Program-made: the position numbers and the translations under genes | The notes under the pieces: model-generated | The model's database searches: none | What the model saw: the letters and a program-made list of their open reading frames with translations, nothing else | What the model was told of the DNA's origin: nothing | Shown: piece by piece, positions 35,765 through 45,142 of the stretch | Numbering within the stretch: the stretch's first letter is position 1 | Layout: the number at the start of each line of letters is the position of its first letter | Source of the DNA: Apricaphanius iberus | Taxonomy: Eukaryota; Chordata; Actinopteri; Cyprinodontiformes; Aphaniidae | Direction of reading: 5' to 3' | Length of the DNA: 64,000 bases | NCBI GenBank assembly: GCA_028564705.1 | Contig: JAPXFQ010000181.1 | Span: 620,001-684,000 of the forward strand

Positions 35765-36720
35765 TCTGCCTGTTAGGATCTTTAAGTGTTTGGGTTTTGA
35801 GTTTTAGTTATTTCATTTCCTTAATCAGTTTACCTTATTATTCAGTGCTAGGATCTGTAGTTGTTTGGGATTTGAGCGTCTTTCTTAGTGTTTGTATGTT
35901 TTTCTCCTTCAACTACATTTTCTCCTTTTCCTTTTTTTTACTCCTCAGGAGTCTGCGCTTTGAGTTTCTCTTGTTTTCCTAATCAATTTACTCTGGATCT
36001 CAGCTACTCCTATGTTAGTCTTTCTTATCTATTTTAGGTTCAGTAGAAACCTATACTCTTTGTTGATTCGATCTTTTATTAGTTATGTATTTATCTCAAA
36101 AATGTCTTCTGTCAGCTAGCTCTACTATCCTCATTAGGGTTGTTGTTTTTAAGTTTATTTATACAGTTTAGTTTTGGGGTTTTTCTGTTCTGTTTTCCTC
36201 CTCCCCTCACTGTTATATTTATTAGTATATTTACTTTAGGTTTCTCCGAGGCTCTTATTCTTCTTCACATATATCTCTTCCGTCTTAGTTACCTTCGAGC
36301 TAGTTCTTACTTCTCATTTAGAATCATTTGCTGTCCAGTTCTCTTCTGTTTTTGTCTTTTTTCCCCTCTCTGTTCCCTCCATTCCCCCCATTCTGCTCCC
36401 CTTCCCAGCTTCTAATCATCTTCACCTGTTCTCTCCTTCTCATCTGCATCAATTTGTCACTAAGTGGTTCTTAGGCTTTTAGTTTCACTTCTCATTTCGT
36501 CTAAGTGTATTTATGATCTGTTTTTGTTGTTCTCCGCTGGTTCCTCGTCCAAATTCCCTGTCTGGATTTTCTGCGTAGTTCCTGTTCACCCCTTATCGGC
36601 TTTTTATGTGTTTTTTGTTGTTGGTTTTTATTTTTTTTTATTTTTTAACCCTGCCTTTAAAACAATTCTCCTTTAACTCAGGGTTCTGCATCCGGGTCCT
36701 CATTTAAAATAAACGGAAAA
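35765..36720 (+). repeat. T-rich strand-asymmetric block, probable retroelement end
   Basis: For about 950 bases the plus strand is dominated by T and C (CTTTTTTCCCCTCTCTGTTC and similar), with very few A/G runs. It ends in GGGTTCTGCATCCGGGTCCT followed by AAATAAACGG. That end resembles, from memory, the terminus of a fish retroelement. Open frames inside it (35797-35982, 36140-36415, 36464-36676) are Phe/Leu/Ser-rich products of the skew. Confidence 0.45.
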
Positions 36721-38152
36721 CTTGACATAGAAATCTTCTTTACTAGAAGACTTATTAAATACTCACTCAACATGTCTCGTTGATGCCGTTTTATTAACAT
36801 AGAATGAAAACAAATAATCCGACTGTCAGGTTAAATGGTAATCTATGGTTTTTAAGTTGTCTTTCCAAACCGTCTCATTTCATTCCCGAGACATTAAATT
36901 CTAACCAAAACCATGGTTTTTAAATAAGCAAATAACCTCAACCTTAACCTCAAAACCACCACATCTGTCATCTCCTGACTGTTGTAAACAGAACTGAGTG
37001 ATGTGACAAGCTACGTCTTAAACCGTAGGTCACAACAAGACTTCAATCATACTACGGTACCACATGTTAGGGTTAAATAGAACATTTTACATTTTGGTAA
37101 TCTGATATATGAATGCCTAAATGTTTTAACACTCATCTTGATCACTTTTCCTTCACATGTGTCTCTGCTGGACACAATAACTAGGCTTCCTTAAAAGATG
37201 AATTTAGGATTATTAATGAAGTAAATCCCATTCTAATGTAAAATTAGACACATTATGAACACATAAAATATATTTCTTGTTGTTGATCGCTGCTATCTGT
37301 TATTGTGGTTTGTCTAAAATAATTTGCTGCAGACAATATTTTATTTAGGTATTGTGACCTATGAGGATATCTTTCCTCTCTTAAAAATAAAAGAATAATA
37401 ATTTGAGCACCATCAAAGGGTATCGCTCTGGCTGTTGCGTACAGGTGAAACAAAGGGGGGGCAGCCAGTCAGGTTGCTGAGGCTGTGTGGGTGGAGACAC
37501 CAATGGAGTAGGGTAGGGATTATGCAAAATACACTCACTTGGACGTCACAGGCTTGAGGAAGTACAAAACAGCTCATTTTTGGACCAATTTATTGACTCT
37601 GGCAGTTTATAAAACATCAACTTAGCTGTCAAAACTTACACTTTAGGGGTCGGGAGGCACCGCAGATACCCAAATATACATACTAAAGCAATGAAAAAGT
37701 GGGTTCTGCATAATATGTCCCCTTGACGTTTCTTAATCAGAACGCTGATCAAAAGTAATAATTTCATAATGTAACAATTAATGGACATTATAATTTTGAT
37801 TTTAAAGTGATAAACTAAGTTAAAATGTAATAAATCTTATTGGATAATATTTAATAACACCATAAAAAATAAAAGTTAAACAAACTTAAAGCAACACAAT
37901 GTAGTTTTTCAACATTAAGAATATATTTCTAATACCCTTGTGATGATACATCGACTTACAATAGGTTGAATGACACGCATGCCATAGCCGGACGGAGTCT
38001 GTATCGCTTTCACTGGCACTATTTAACTTTGGGTGCGGGTAGCTACCTGTGCACAAAAAGAACTACAAAACTCAACTGCTGCTTTATGGCATAGCTCACT
38101 TCCGCACCCCACGTGAGCCCAACAAGCATTTGTTTGCCGGCTGCTACCGCGC

Positions 38153-38358
38153 ATGAGTGAGCAAGTTGTAATGTCCGAAGCAGCAACCAGACCGAAGACG
38201 GCGAAGTCAGAGGAGAATCTAAAAAGAAAAAGAGAGAGTGACAAACTAAAGAGCCAGACGAGAGTCAATATTGGTCGAGCGTTTACTCGCTGGCGTGAGC
38301 TAAAGGAGGATGAGGGGTGCTCGACCGATGCGGACTTGGCCGTCATTCTCTTGGATTA
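38153..38358 (+). pseudogene. RVNIG-module exon, copy 2 (best preserved)
   Basis: The frame from ATG 38153 is intact for 68 codons. It has a basic, Lys/Arg/Glu-rich N-terminal part (residues 20-35), the core TRVNIGRAFTRWRELK, and the end TDADLAVILLD plus two bases (TA). A perfect GTAAGT donor follows at 38359-38364, so the apparent stop is an artefact of reading into the intron. The exon-end position is the same in copies 1, 3 and 4. I do not know the function. The candidate next exon was not found. Upstream, 37886-37915 (TTAAAGCAACACAATGTAGT) looks like a transposon terminus of TTAA type. It lies in the TRHR intron on the opposite strand and is not part of that gene. Confidence 0.55.
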
Positions 38359-38647
38359 GTAAGTATTATATATACGCCGCCGCATATGTGACATGCTGAC
38401 ATATACAACAATATACCAGGGATGAAGACGTTTGACAAGCAGCTACGGCTGCCCAAGACGTGAAAATCTGCAACATTCGATGGTATCGCTTGTCAATGCA
38501 CGTGAATTCCCTGGTGTAACCATAACAGATTTTACGACAATAGAAGACAACACCTTTTTCCCAACTGTAAGGAGACCCCGAGAACAAGAATTATATGGTA
38601 GTTCTTTAAAGTAAGGCAGCCAGCTGCACAACTTTCATGAGTAAACT

Positions 38648-39158
38648 TTATAGGCACAGTGTGTAATTTTCGGCCAGTAGGGGGCAGTGCATACCTAAAT
38701 TATCACAAGCATGCGGTATCTGTGTCTTCGAGTTACAAACTCTACAACGGAGGTCTAACTAGTGATGTTTTCAAACGCTCAATTCCCTGAGAATTATCTA
38801 TTTGCAGCAACATGACGAGCACATCAGTGTCTCTTTCATCGTTTGGAACTAGTGAAGATTAGGAAATGTATTTATGGCGAAACTTTTTTGCATTTTGAGG
38901 GGAAATCAATGTTTTAATAGCGGTCTTGTTCCGTGCGCTTTGTCCGTCCAGGCTCTTGTAGAAGTAAAGACGTCATCTAATATGGCTTTTCCCTGAAAAG
39001 AGGCCCCGCGCCTATGTATTTTAAAACTGATTTTTAAAGTCATATTTTACAATATCCCCAATATTTTGCAATTAATGTGCTTTATGTAATTATTATAACA
39101 TAATATTTTAATGGCTATTTTCAAAGATGTACTGCAAAAACTACACACTGTCACTTTA
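38648..39158. mobile_element. MITE with TTAA-like ends
   Basis: The inverted repeats are ACAGTGTGTAATTTTCGGCC (from 38657) and, from the right end reversed, ACAGTGTGTAGTTTTTGCAG. A TTTA/TTAA tetranucleotide is at both ends, as in Kolobok or piggyBac-type insertions. The interior (about 510 bases) has no coding frame. Confidence 0.65.
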
Positions 39159-40378
39159 AAAAAGGGTTCTGGTGTTGTGTGAACCACAATTAGGAAAATA
39201 ATTCAAAGATGAATCTGACCAAAAACTGACCAAACATAAAAAAAAACTATTCCGTTCTACTCCTTTTTTTGAAACAACCAAAGTTAAAGGAGCATGAGGC
39301 AAGATTAATAAACAAAAATCACGAGCGATGTGGCTGGCGCTGCAAGTAAATGCAGCCACTGACACGGGAGCGTGCACAAACTCTTATGGTAAGTTCACAT
39401 CGGCCAATGCATCCAGGCGTCAAAACACTGAAATGGACGAAAGTTGCTGCTTGAAAATTAAAACCCTGCTGCTTGCACATTTGTACTGTGCGTCTGCGCG
39501 TCACATCAGTTGCTCAGCGAGCAGGTGAGAGTTTCTCTGTTGCTAGTTGTTTACAACATCTTCCACCAGGAAACTAGTAGTACGTATCTAGTACCGTAGT
39601 TGCCCTAATCCATTCTCCTGTAAATGATACATGTGCCTTAGTTACCCTAACCAGGTTTGGGTAGCATTAACTAACATAAGAAAGTTAAAAGAAAATATTG
39701 AACTGCTTACCCGGCAATCCAACATCAACCGATCGTTGCTGCCGGCATCTCGTCCTGTCTCCCACACCATGCAGCCCAAGCAGCTAGGCAATCTCATCCT
39801 GTCTTCCCCGCATGCAGCTCGTGATCATGTATCCGATATACAGTATATTTAGGTGCCGGTCTGACTTTTATCACATTTAGCTTTTGACTCATGCTGCTGA
39901 TAAAGTCTGCCTCTTCTTAGTGTCACTTTCAGTGTGCTTTGAGCTTCTCGGTTGGGTGAATAAACCGCAAGCAGCGACTGTCGTCTTCCTGCTTGAAGCC
40001 GAGCTGCCGTGAACGCGTAAGCAGCGTCAACTCCCATCAACTCCCGTCATCCCCTAGCACAGCGCGAGAATGTTCGAGCATGAACTGAAAAACATTTTGC
40101 TGTTCAAGAAAATGGAGTGAAACGTGCTTGGGCTCATTCTTATTGGTTTAAAACGCTTCATCACCCAATAGCATTAAAAAAAACTGTAAATGCATATTTA
40201 TTTTGTGACAAATCCATCCTCATGTTACCTTGGAATTCCAGAGGTCGTGCAAGAGCACAATTCGAATGTCTCTGCAAAACACTGGCATCGGGCAAAGATA
40301 CTGATACTGTATTACTTGAGCAGTTCGGGAAACCAATTAAATCAGCGACATCTGGAATCATTTAGTAAACTTTGAAAG

Positions 40379-40591
40379 ATGGCTACAGATGAAGACCAGT
40401 TGTTTGAAACGTCTTTGGCCGCTATAATGAACGAGTTAGACTTGGCTTTTCATCTAAAAGACAAACAGAGTACCGTGCTTGAATTGTTCCTTTCCTTTTT
40501 TGTTTTTGCTGTTTTGCTGACTGGATACGGCAAGAGTTACCAGTTAGCTCCGCTGGTAGTTCTGGATAAATCACACCGTGTATTGTTGTGA
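40379..40591 (+). pseudogene. RecQ-like helicase fragment
   Basis: The 70-codon frame has an acidic start, then LDLAFHLKDKQSTVLELFL, then FAVLLTGYGKSYQLAPLVV. This is the Q-motif-like lead-in and Walker A (TGYGKS) of RecQ-family helicases, usually LPTGYGKSLIYQ; Pro is replaced by Leu and two or three residues are missing after the Walker Ser. The motif order matches the RecQ-like ORFs that are repeated in fish genomes. The frame stops before motif II (DEAH), so the fragment cannot be an active helicase. Around it (39640-40380) is a GC-richer unclassified block. Confidence 0.6.
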
Positions 40592-41599
40592 TTGGTCGTG
40601 GCGTTATCCAATTATGTCCAGTAAGACTTTCAAATCCATGATTTGTTCCACACCTCGAGTTTGGCCCTTTTCATTACTTTCATTACCCTTAATCTTATTG
40701 GATTAGAGTCTGGATTTTTCCAGGCTAACCTCATGCTCTTTTAAATTTAAAATAGTTAAGGCAACGTATGTCTGCATAGCTGGTTTTTCAACTGGTCAGT
40801 TGGACAAACGTAAAATGGTACATGGACTGTTTTCTAGTTATGCTGACCACTCAAAGAGCTTTACATGGGAGCCACATTCACACTCTCAAATGTGCACACA
40901 TATACACTAATATGCAGATCAGCAGGCAACTCTGGGTTAAGTGGCAAATCAACATGTGACAGGTGGAAGCTAAAATTGAACCTACAGCCCTCTGATTACA
41001 AAACAACAACTCTACCCAACTAATAACTATTTTAAATTTGTTCAGTACATGATTATGGTCCACACAACAGCAGAAGCTTTTTTTTAACTTTACTGATAAA
41101 AGTTCTTATCTATTTTAGGTTCAGTAGAAACCTCTACTCTGGTTACTTTATTTTTTTTTTAAGTTTGTTCAACTTTTATATTCTACAGTGAGCCTGCTTT
41201 CTGAAATAGTTTCCAGTGTTACAAGTTTTATTTAGGTATCAGCACTGTTTGATCCTTTATGATACTAATAATGCAGACACTTACTAGGAATATGGTATAT
41301 TTGTGATATAATATGTAATTCCAAATACAACCCATGTAAATACATCTGTCCTGATATTCTCTGTGGCACACCACACACGCAACCAATGAGAATAACTATC
41401 CTTGTGAGTTAAAATCTACTTAAAAGTTTTATCAGGATTTGTTAAATTAATTTCAATGGTCAGAATATAATTGTTATTGGAAATTATTTCTTTTTTTGTT
41501 TTATTTTTTTGTTTTTTTTTGGTAGGGAATTATCTTTTCATTGGCTAATATTTGCCTCATCTCAAAAATTTTAGTGAACCACATCGTCAAATGGTCAGC

Positions 41600-42083
41600 A
41601 TCATAGGCAGGTCTACTAGAGTAGCGTAGGGTGACAGTTGCCACCCTAAAAGAAAGCCTCACTGCCCCTGCTGCCACCCAAGCCGTCAGCTATGTTTTTA
41701 AAAAATGGTCATGTAAAACTAGACATTAGGTGCGTGAAGAAAATTTTTCCGATAACAATGAATGCAACACAAAATCTGTATGGATGAAAAATAAAACCGA
41801 TGCTACAACTTGGCTTAGTAAATGTGTTTACCCTTAAACTATATCTTTGTTTGTATTGGACCTTAGAATTTGGAACCACAGTTGCAAATATTTCTATAAT
41901 TCTTTGAAAATCTGATAAATTAAAAAAACAAAACCTGCCACAGAAGCTGCGAAGAAGCAACACAGATTTCTAAGAAATGCCGGCAGTGTTCATTGTGTGA
42001 CAACTCTGTCATATCATGCCATGCCAGAAAAAGCCTTGTCCCTAACCTACCACCCAATAAAGAAATTTCTAGATCCGCCACTG
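41600..42083. repeat. hAT-like repeat fragment (tentative)
   Basis: The right end, read in reverse, is CAGTGGCGGATCTAGAAATT, a common hAT-type terminus in fish. The left part has GTGACAGTTGCCACCCTAAA and CACTGCCCCTGCTGCCACCC. No target duplication was found. It lies 100 to 700 bases inside the TRHR intron from exon 1. Confidence 0.4.
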
Positions 42084-42311
42084 TGTTTTCTTAATTTTCG
42101 CTTAAAGTCTTGATTTATTGAATTGAAAATATAACTTTTGTGTCTCTCGTTTTTCCTAATTAAAAAAATGTATAAAAAATATAATTTAACATTGTTCTTT
42201 CCTGATTGTTGGATGTTGCCCATTTGACCCGTGGCCCAGCTGGAGCTGCTCCTCTAACTCTCTCTCATCCACATCATTACGCAAAGTGAGTGTGTGTAAA
42301 CAGGAGCCCAC

Positions 42312-43118
42312 CTGTCTGCGGGAGGCAGCCGTGGTGCTGCTGGAGGAGCTGGTGCTGACCATCCTGCCGCCCTGGCTCGCCTCCCGCTTCCACTTCTTGC
42401 TGCCGCCCTTCGGATCGGAAGGTAGCGGATTGAGGAAGAGGATCCTGGCGATCAGCCCGTACAGCACGGTAGCCAGCATGAGGGGCAGCACGTAAAAAAC
42501 GGCGAAATCCGTGAAGTAGATAGGCAGGTAGTGGTTCCTGGACACTTTGTAGGCGCAAGTGAGGAGCGCTACGTTGTCGTACACCAACTTTTTGGTGTCT
42601 GACAGAAAGAGCCACATTACGCAGTAAACCGAAGTGAGCGCCCACACCAGCATGATGATCTTCTTCGCCCTGGATAAGGTGCACAGGAACTGGGCTTTGA
42701 TTGGGTGACAGATGGCGATGTAGCGCTCTACGGTGAACGCGGTAATGGAACAGGAGGACGCGTTTATTCCCAGGTACTGGAAGTAGGTGATCCCCAGGCA
42801 GCCCGCGTAGCCGTACACCCACTGCCCGCACAGGGCTTCGCTGATGTTGGGCAGCCCGGCGGCCGTGAGAACCATCAGGTCGGCGACTGCCAGGCTCACC
42901 AGGTAACAGTTGGTGGGAGTCCGCATGTGCTTGGTGGTAAGGACAACCATTATGACCATTACGTTGCCCACGATCCCCACGCCGCAAATGAGGGAAACCA
43001 GGAACACGCTGACCACCTTGTATTCAACAGAGTTGTCAGTCCAAACGCCCATGGTCTGGTTGTCCTGCACCGACGTGTCGTTCTCCAGAGACATGTCATC
43101 CACTGTAAGATTTTCCAT
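42312..43118 (-). CDS. trhr: thyrotropin-releasing hormone receptor, coding exon 1
   Basis: This exon encodes residues 1-269 of the receptor. The ATG at 43118 sits in a good context (G at -3, G at +4). The N-terminus has three N-x-T glycosylation sequons (N3, N13, N20) and no signal peptide, as in TRHR. TM1 has G51-N52, TM2 has D80, and TM3 has Y115 and N119, equivalent to the TM3 residues that bind TRH. The TM3/ICL2 motif is E131-R-Y. C97 and C188 can form the conserved extracellular disulphide, and TM5 has P212. ICL3 keeps [14 protein letters not shown] and then a Ser/Thr-rich run. The exon ends RRQ|GTGGGC in phase 0, as in other vertebrate TRHR genes. The joined length of 415 residues is slightly longer than the 398 of the human protein. 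Confidence 0.97.
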
Positions 43119-43144
43119 GACTGTGAGAGGTTATAGCTCTGTGC
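43119..43144 (-). other. trhr: possible 5' UTR with upstream splice acceptor
   Basis: On the minus strand, AATTTTTTCCCAAAG precedes this stretch and resembles a 3' splice site. Mammalian TRHR genes have an intron in the 5' UTR, so this may be the 5' boundary of the coding exon. If not, the 5' UTR extends further. RNA evidence would be needed to decide. Confidence 0.3.
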
Positions 43145-43369
43145 ACTTTGGGAAAAAATTACATTAAACATTTAAGAAAATAAAAAAATATGTACTTTAA
43201 ATATCTCCAAAATTGTGCCAGGAATAAAGAACCCCTCTTCTACGCATACAAAAATGCTTCATTTCTTCCACCCATGCAGGTTTTTCGTCATCATGTAGTA
43301 AATTATATGATGCTGCAAAGCCAGCAAATAAATCTCCAATACGTGTTCCATGAAGCCATAAAAAGCATG

Positions 43370-43520
43370 CAAACGCAGGAGAGGATGTGTTGCGGACAGC
43401 TCCGCGCCCTGCTCCCGTCTCACTGGTGACTGAGAGCTTTCTGCAGAGCCCCTCTGCTCCTGAAAGCCTCACAGTGACGCACTGGAACCACCAAGATCTT
43501 CCTCCCAGGCCAGGGACTCC
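43370..43520 (-). promoter_or_regulatory. GC-richer patch upstream of TRHR
   Basis: A short block with several CpG dinucleotides stands out from the AT-rich surroundings, 250 to 400 bases upstream of the TRHR start codon. It may be the promoter or a non-coding first exon; I see no convincing TATA box. The 113-codon minus-strand open frame through it has no domain. Confidence 0.3.
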
Positions 43521-44444
43521 CATTAAGTAAAACAGCACAGTTACAAACTAAAGGAACACACGTGTTGGTGATTTTGCAGCCACAAGGCCTTACTTTAGTC
43601 TCTTTAATTCAACACGTGTTATTTACAGTGAATCAATATGAATCAATACTTGCATTAACATATCTGAAGGGTAAATAGCGCTTTAATCTAACACATCACT
43701 CAGATGCATATTTGTATCAGTGTTTTTAATTACCCCTACGAAATACTAATAAAATATTCTGCATACTACTTACCAGAGAACTCTCCTCTTAACGGCTGTC
43801 AAGATCTAGATTGTTATTAGATAGATAGTTTGTATTTTAGGGATCCAATGAAAGCAGTATACAAATTAGTTTTCCTTTATTTTCCTTCCTTGTATTTTCC
43901 TTCCTTTCATTAACATTTTCTCACATTTAATAGACATAGTTTTACAAACGAAGAAAATACATATGGTTAATATATTATACATTCCTAATTCTTGATGGTA
44001 TACCCTATAGTAGAATTTTTTTTAAAAAGCTGTACAAATTGTGTCATATGCATTGTTGCAGGTTTATTTTGCAACTTTATTATGCAAAAAAAAAACCACC
44101 AAAAAAAAATCCCAAAAGGACCCTTTAATTTAGCATGAATCATAAGATGTAATTTCAACAATTTCATCTTTATTGACATCAGACAGTGATACAGTATGTA
44201 GTGCTTAGATTGTGCAAATCAGTTGGAGGTAGTGGAAGTGATTTATATGGGCCATGTGGGCAGTTGCCCTGAGCAGCATTATAAAGTGGGGCACACATCC
44301 ACCATAAAAAATATTTGTCTGCCACTTATGGCCAAGTTTTCTATGGCTTTTGGCCGAGTGGTGTTAGCAGAAAGAGAGACGTGCCAAAGGATCTTCTAGA
44401 CTGTGCTGCCCTGGGTGGAATGCAATATTTCCCTATATTAAAAC

Positions 44445-45134
44445 TAAGGATGTTAGATATTGGCTTTTTTACCGATATCCAATATACCGATATAGCCTAA
44501 CTCATAATTTCTGATACCGATATAAACTGATATGTGGGGACCCTCCCTCATAAAAAACAAAACATACTAAACCCTTTTAGGGAACTACAATGAGATATCT
44601 TGTATCATGCATACTTGAGCTTTAAAAATTTAGAAAATGTAATAAGTACTAGAATTTTAGTTAGGCAATTGACAAAGTTGCCATTTTTATTTTGTCTTCA
44701 AAAGTAGCTGGAACATTTTCTCACAGAGAGAATACTGACAAAGGCCCACCACTCAGGAAAAAATTCTAATTTTAGAAAATGTAAACAACATTATACTTTT
44801 ATAGCAGTGAGGTAAAGTGGAAACAACTGAAACAAGAATAAAAAATAAAAAAACAGCAAACATTTAAGCAGGGCCAATAATTAACCTACCTTTTGATATA
44901 TTGAAAGTTGTCTCAAACAAATAATATCTCAAAAACTAAACCTGAAATCTGTCATATTTTTACATTCTGAGAGAGAAAAGAAGTAGCTGAAGAGTTTGAT
45001 ATATAATATGTGTATGGTTTGAAAAACTCATCTTATTAAAAAAATAAAAACCGATACCGATAATTTCCAATATTACATTTTAATGCCATTATCGGCCGAT
45101 AATGACTTTAGGCCGATAATATCGGACATCCCTA
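44445..45134. mobile_element. hAT-type MITE, 690 bp
   Basis: The ends are TAAGGATGTTAGATATTGGC and, reversed, TAGGGATGTCCGATATTATC. Subterminal CCGATATC/CGATAATATCGG motifs are repeated at both ends. The 8-bp target duplication is ATTAAAAC (44437-44444) and ATTGAAAC (45135-45142), 7 of 8 matching. There is no reading frame inside. Confidence 0.8.
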
Positions 45135-45142
45135 ATTGAAAC

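Larger units (their letters stand above)
20305..42311 (-). other. trhr: TRHR intron of about 22 kb
   Basis: It is bounded by a CAG|GTGGGC donor at 42311/42310 and a TTTTACCAG acceptor at 20305-20307 (minus strand). An intron at this place, just before TM6, is the known coding intron of vertebrate TRHR genes. Its length here is largely explained by inserted mobile DNA, described in separate entries. Confidence 0.95.

Noticed and set aside
35797..36676. Three hydrophobic open frames suggestive of membrane proteins
   Set aside because: The hydrophobicity follows from the T-rich strand bias; the frames are separate, and nothing else supports them.
38432..38614. 60-codon frame just after module copy 2, considered as its next exon
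   Set aside because: No convincing acceptor in the right phase and no similarity near copies 1, 3 or 4.
42277..42987. 236-codon minus-strand frame overlapping TRHR exon 1
   Set aside because: Shifted frame of the GC-rich receptor exon, rich in Arg/His/Gly; the receptor frame explains the sequence.
42705..43136. 143-codon plus-strand open frame opposite TRHR exon 1
   Set aside because: It is the antisense shadow of the receptor's coding exon; no domain and no separate gene signals.
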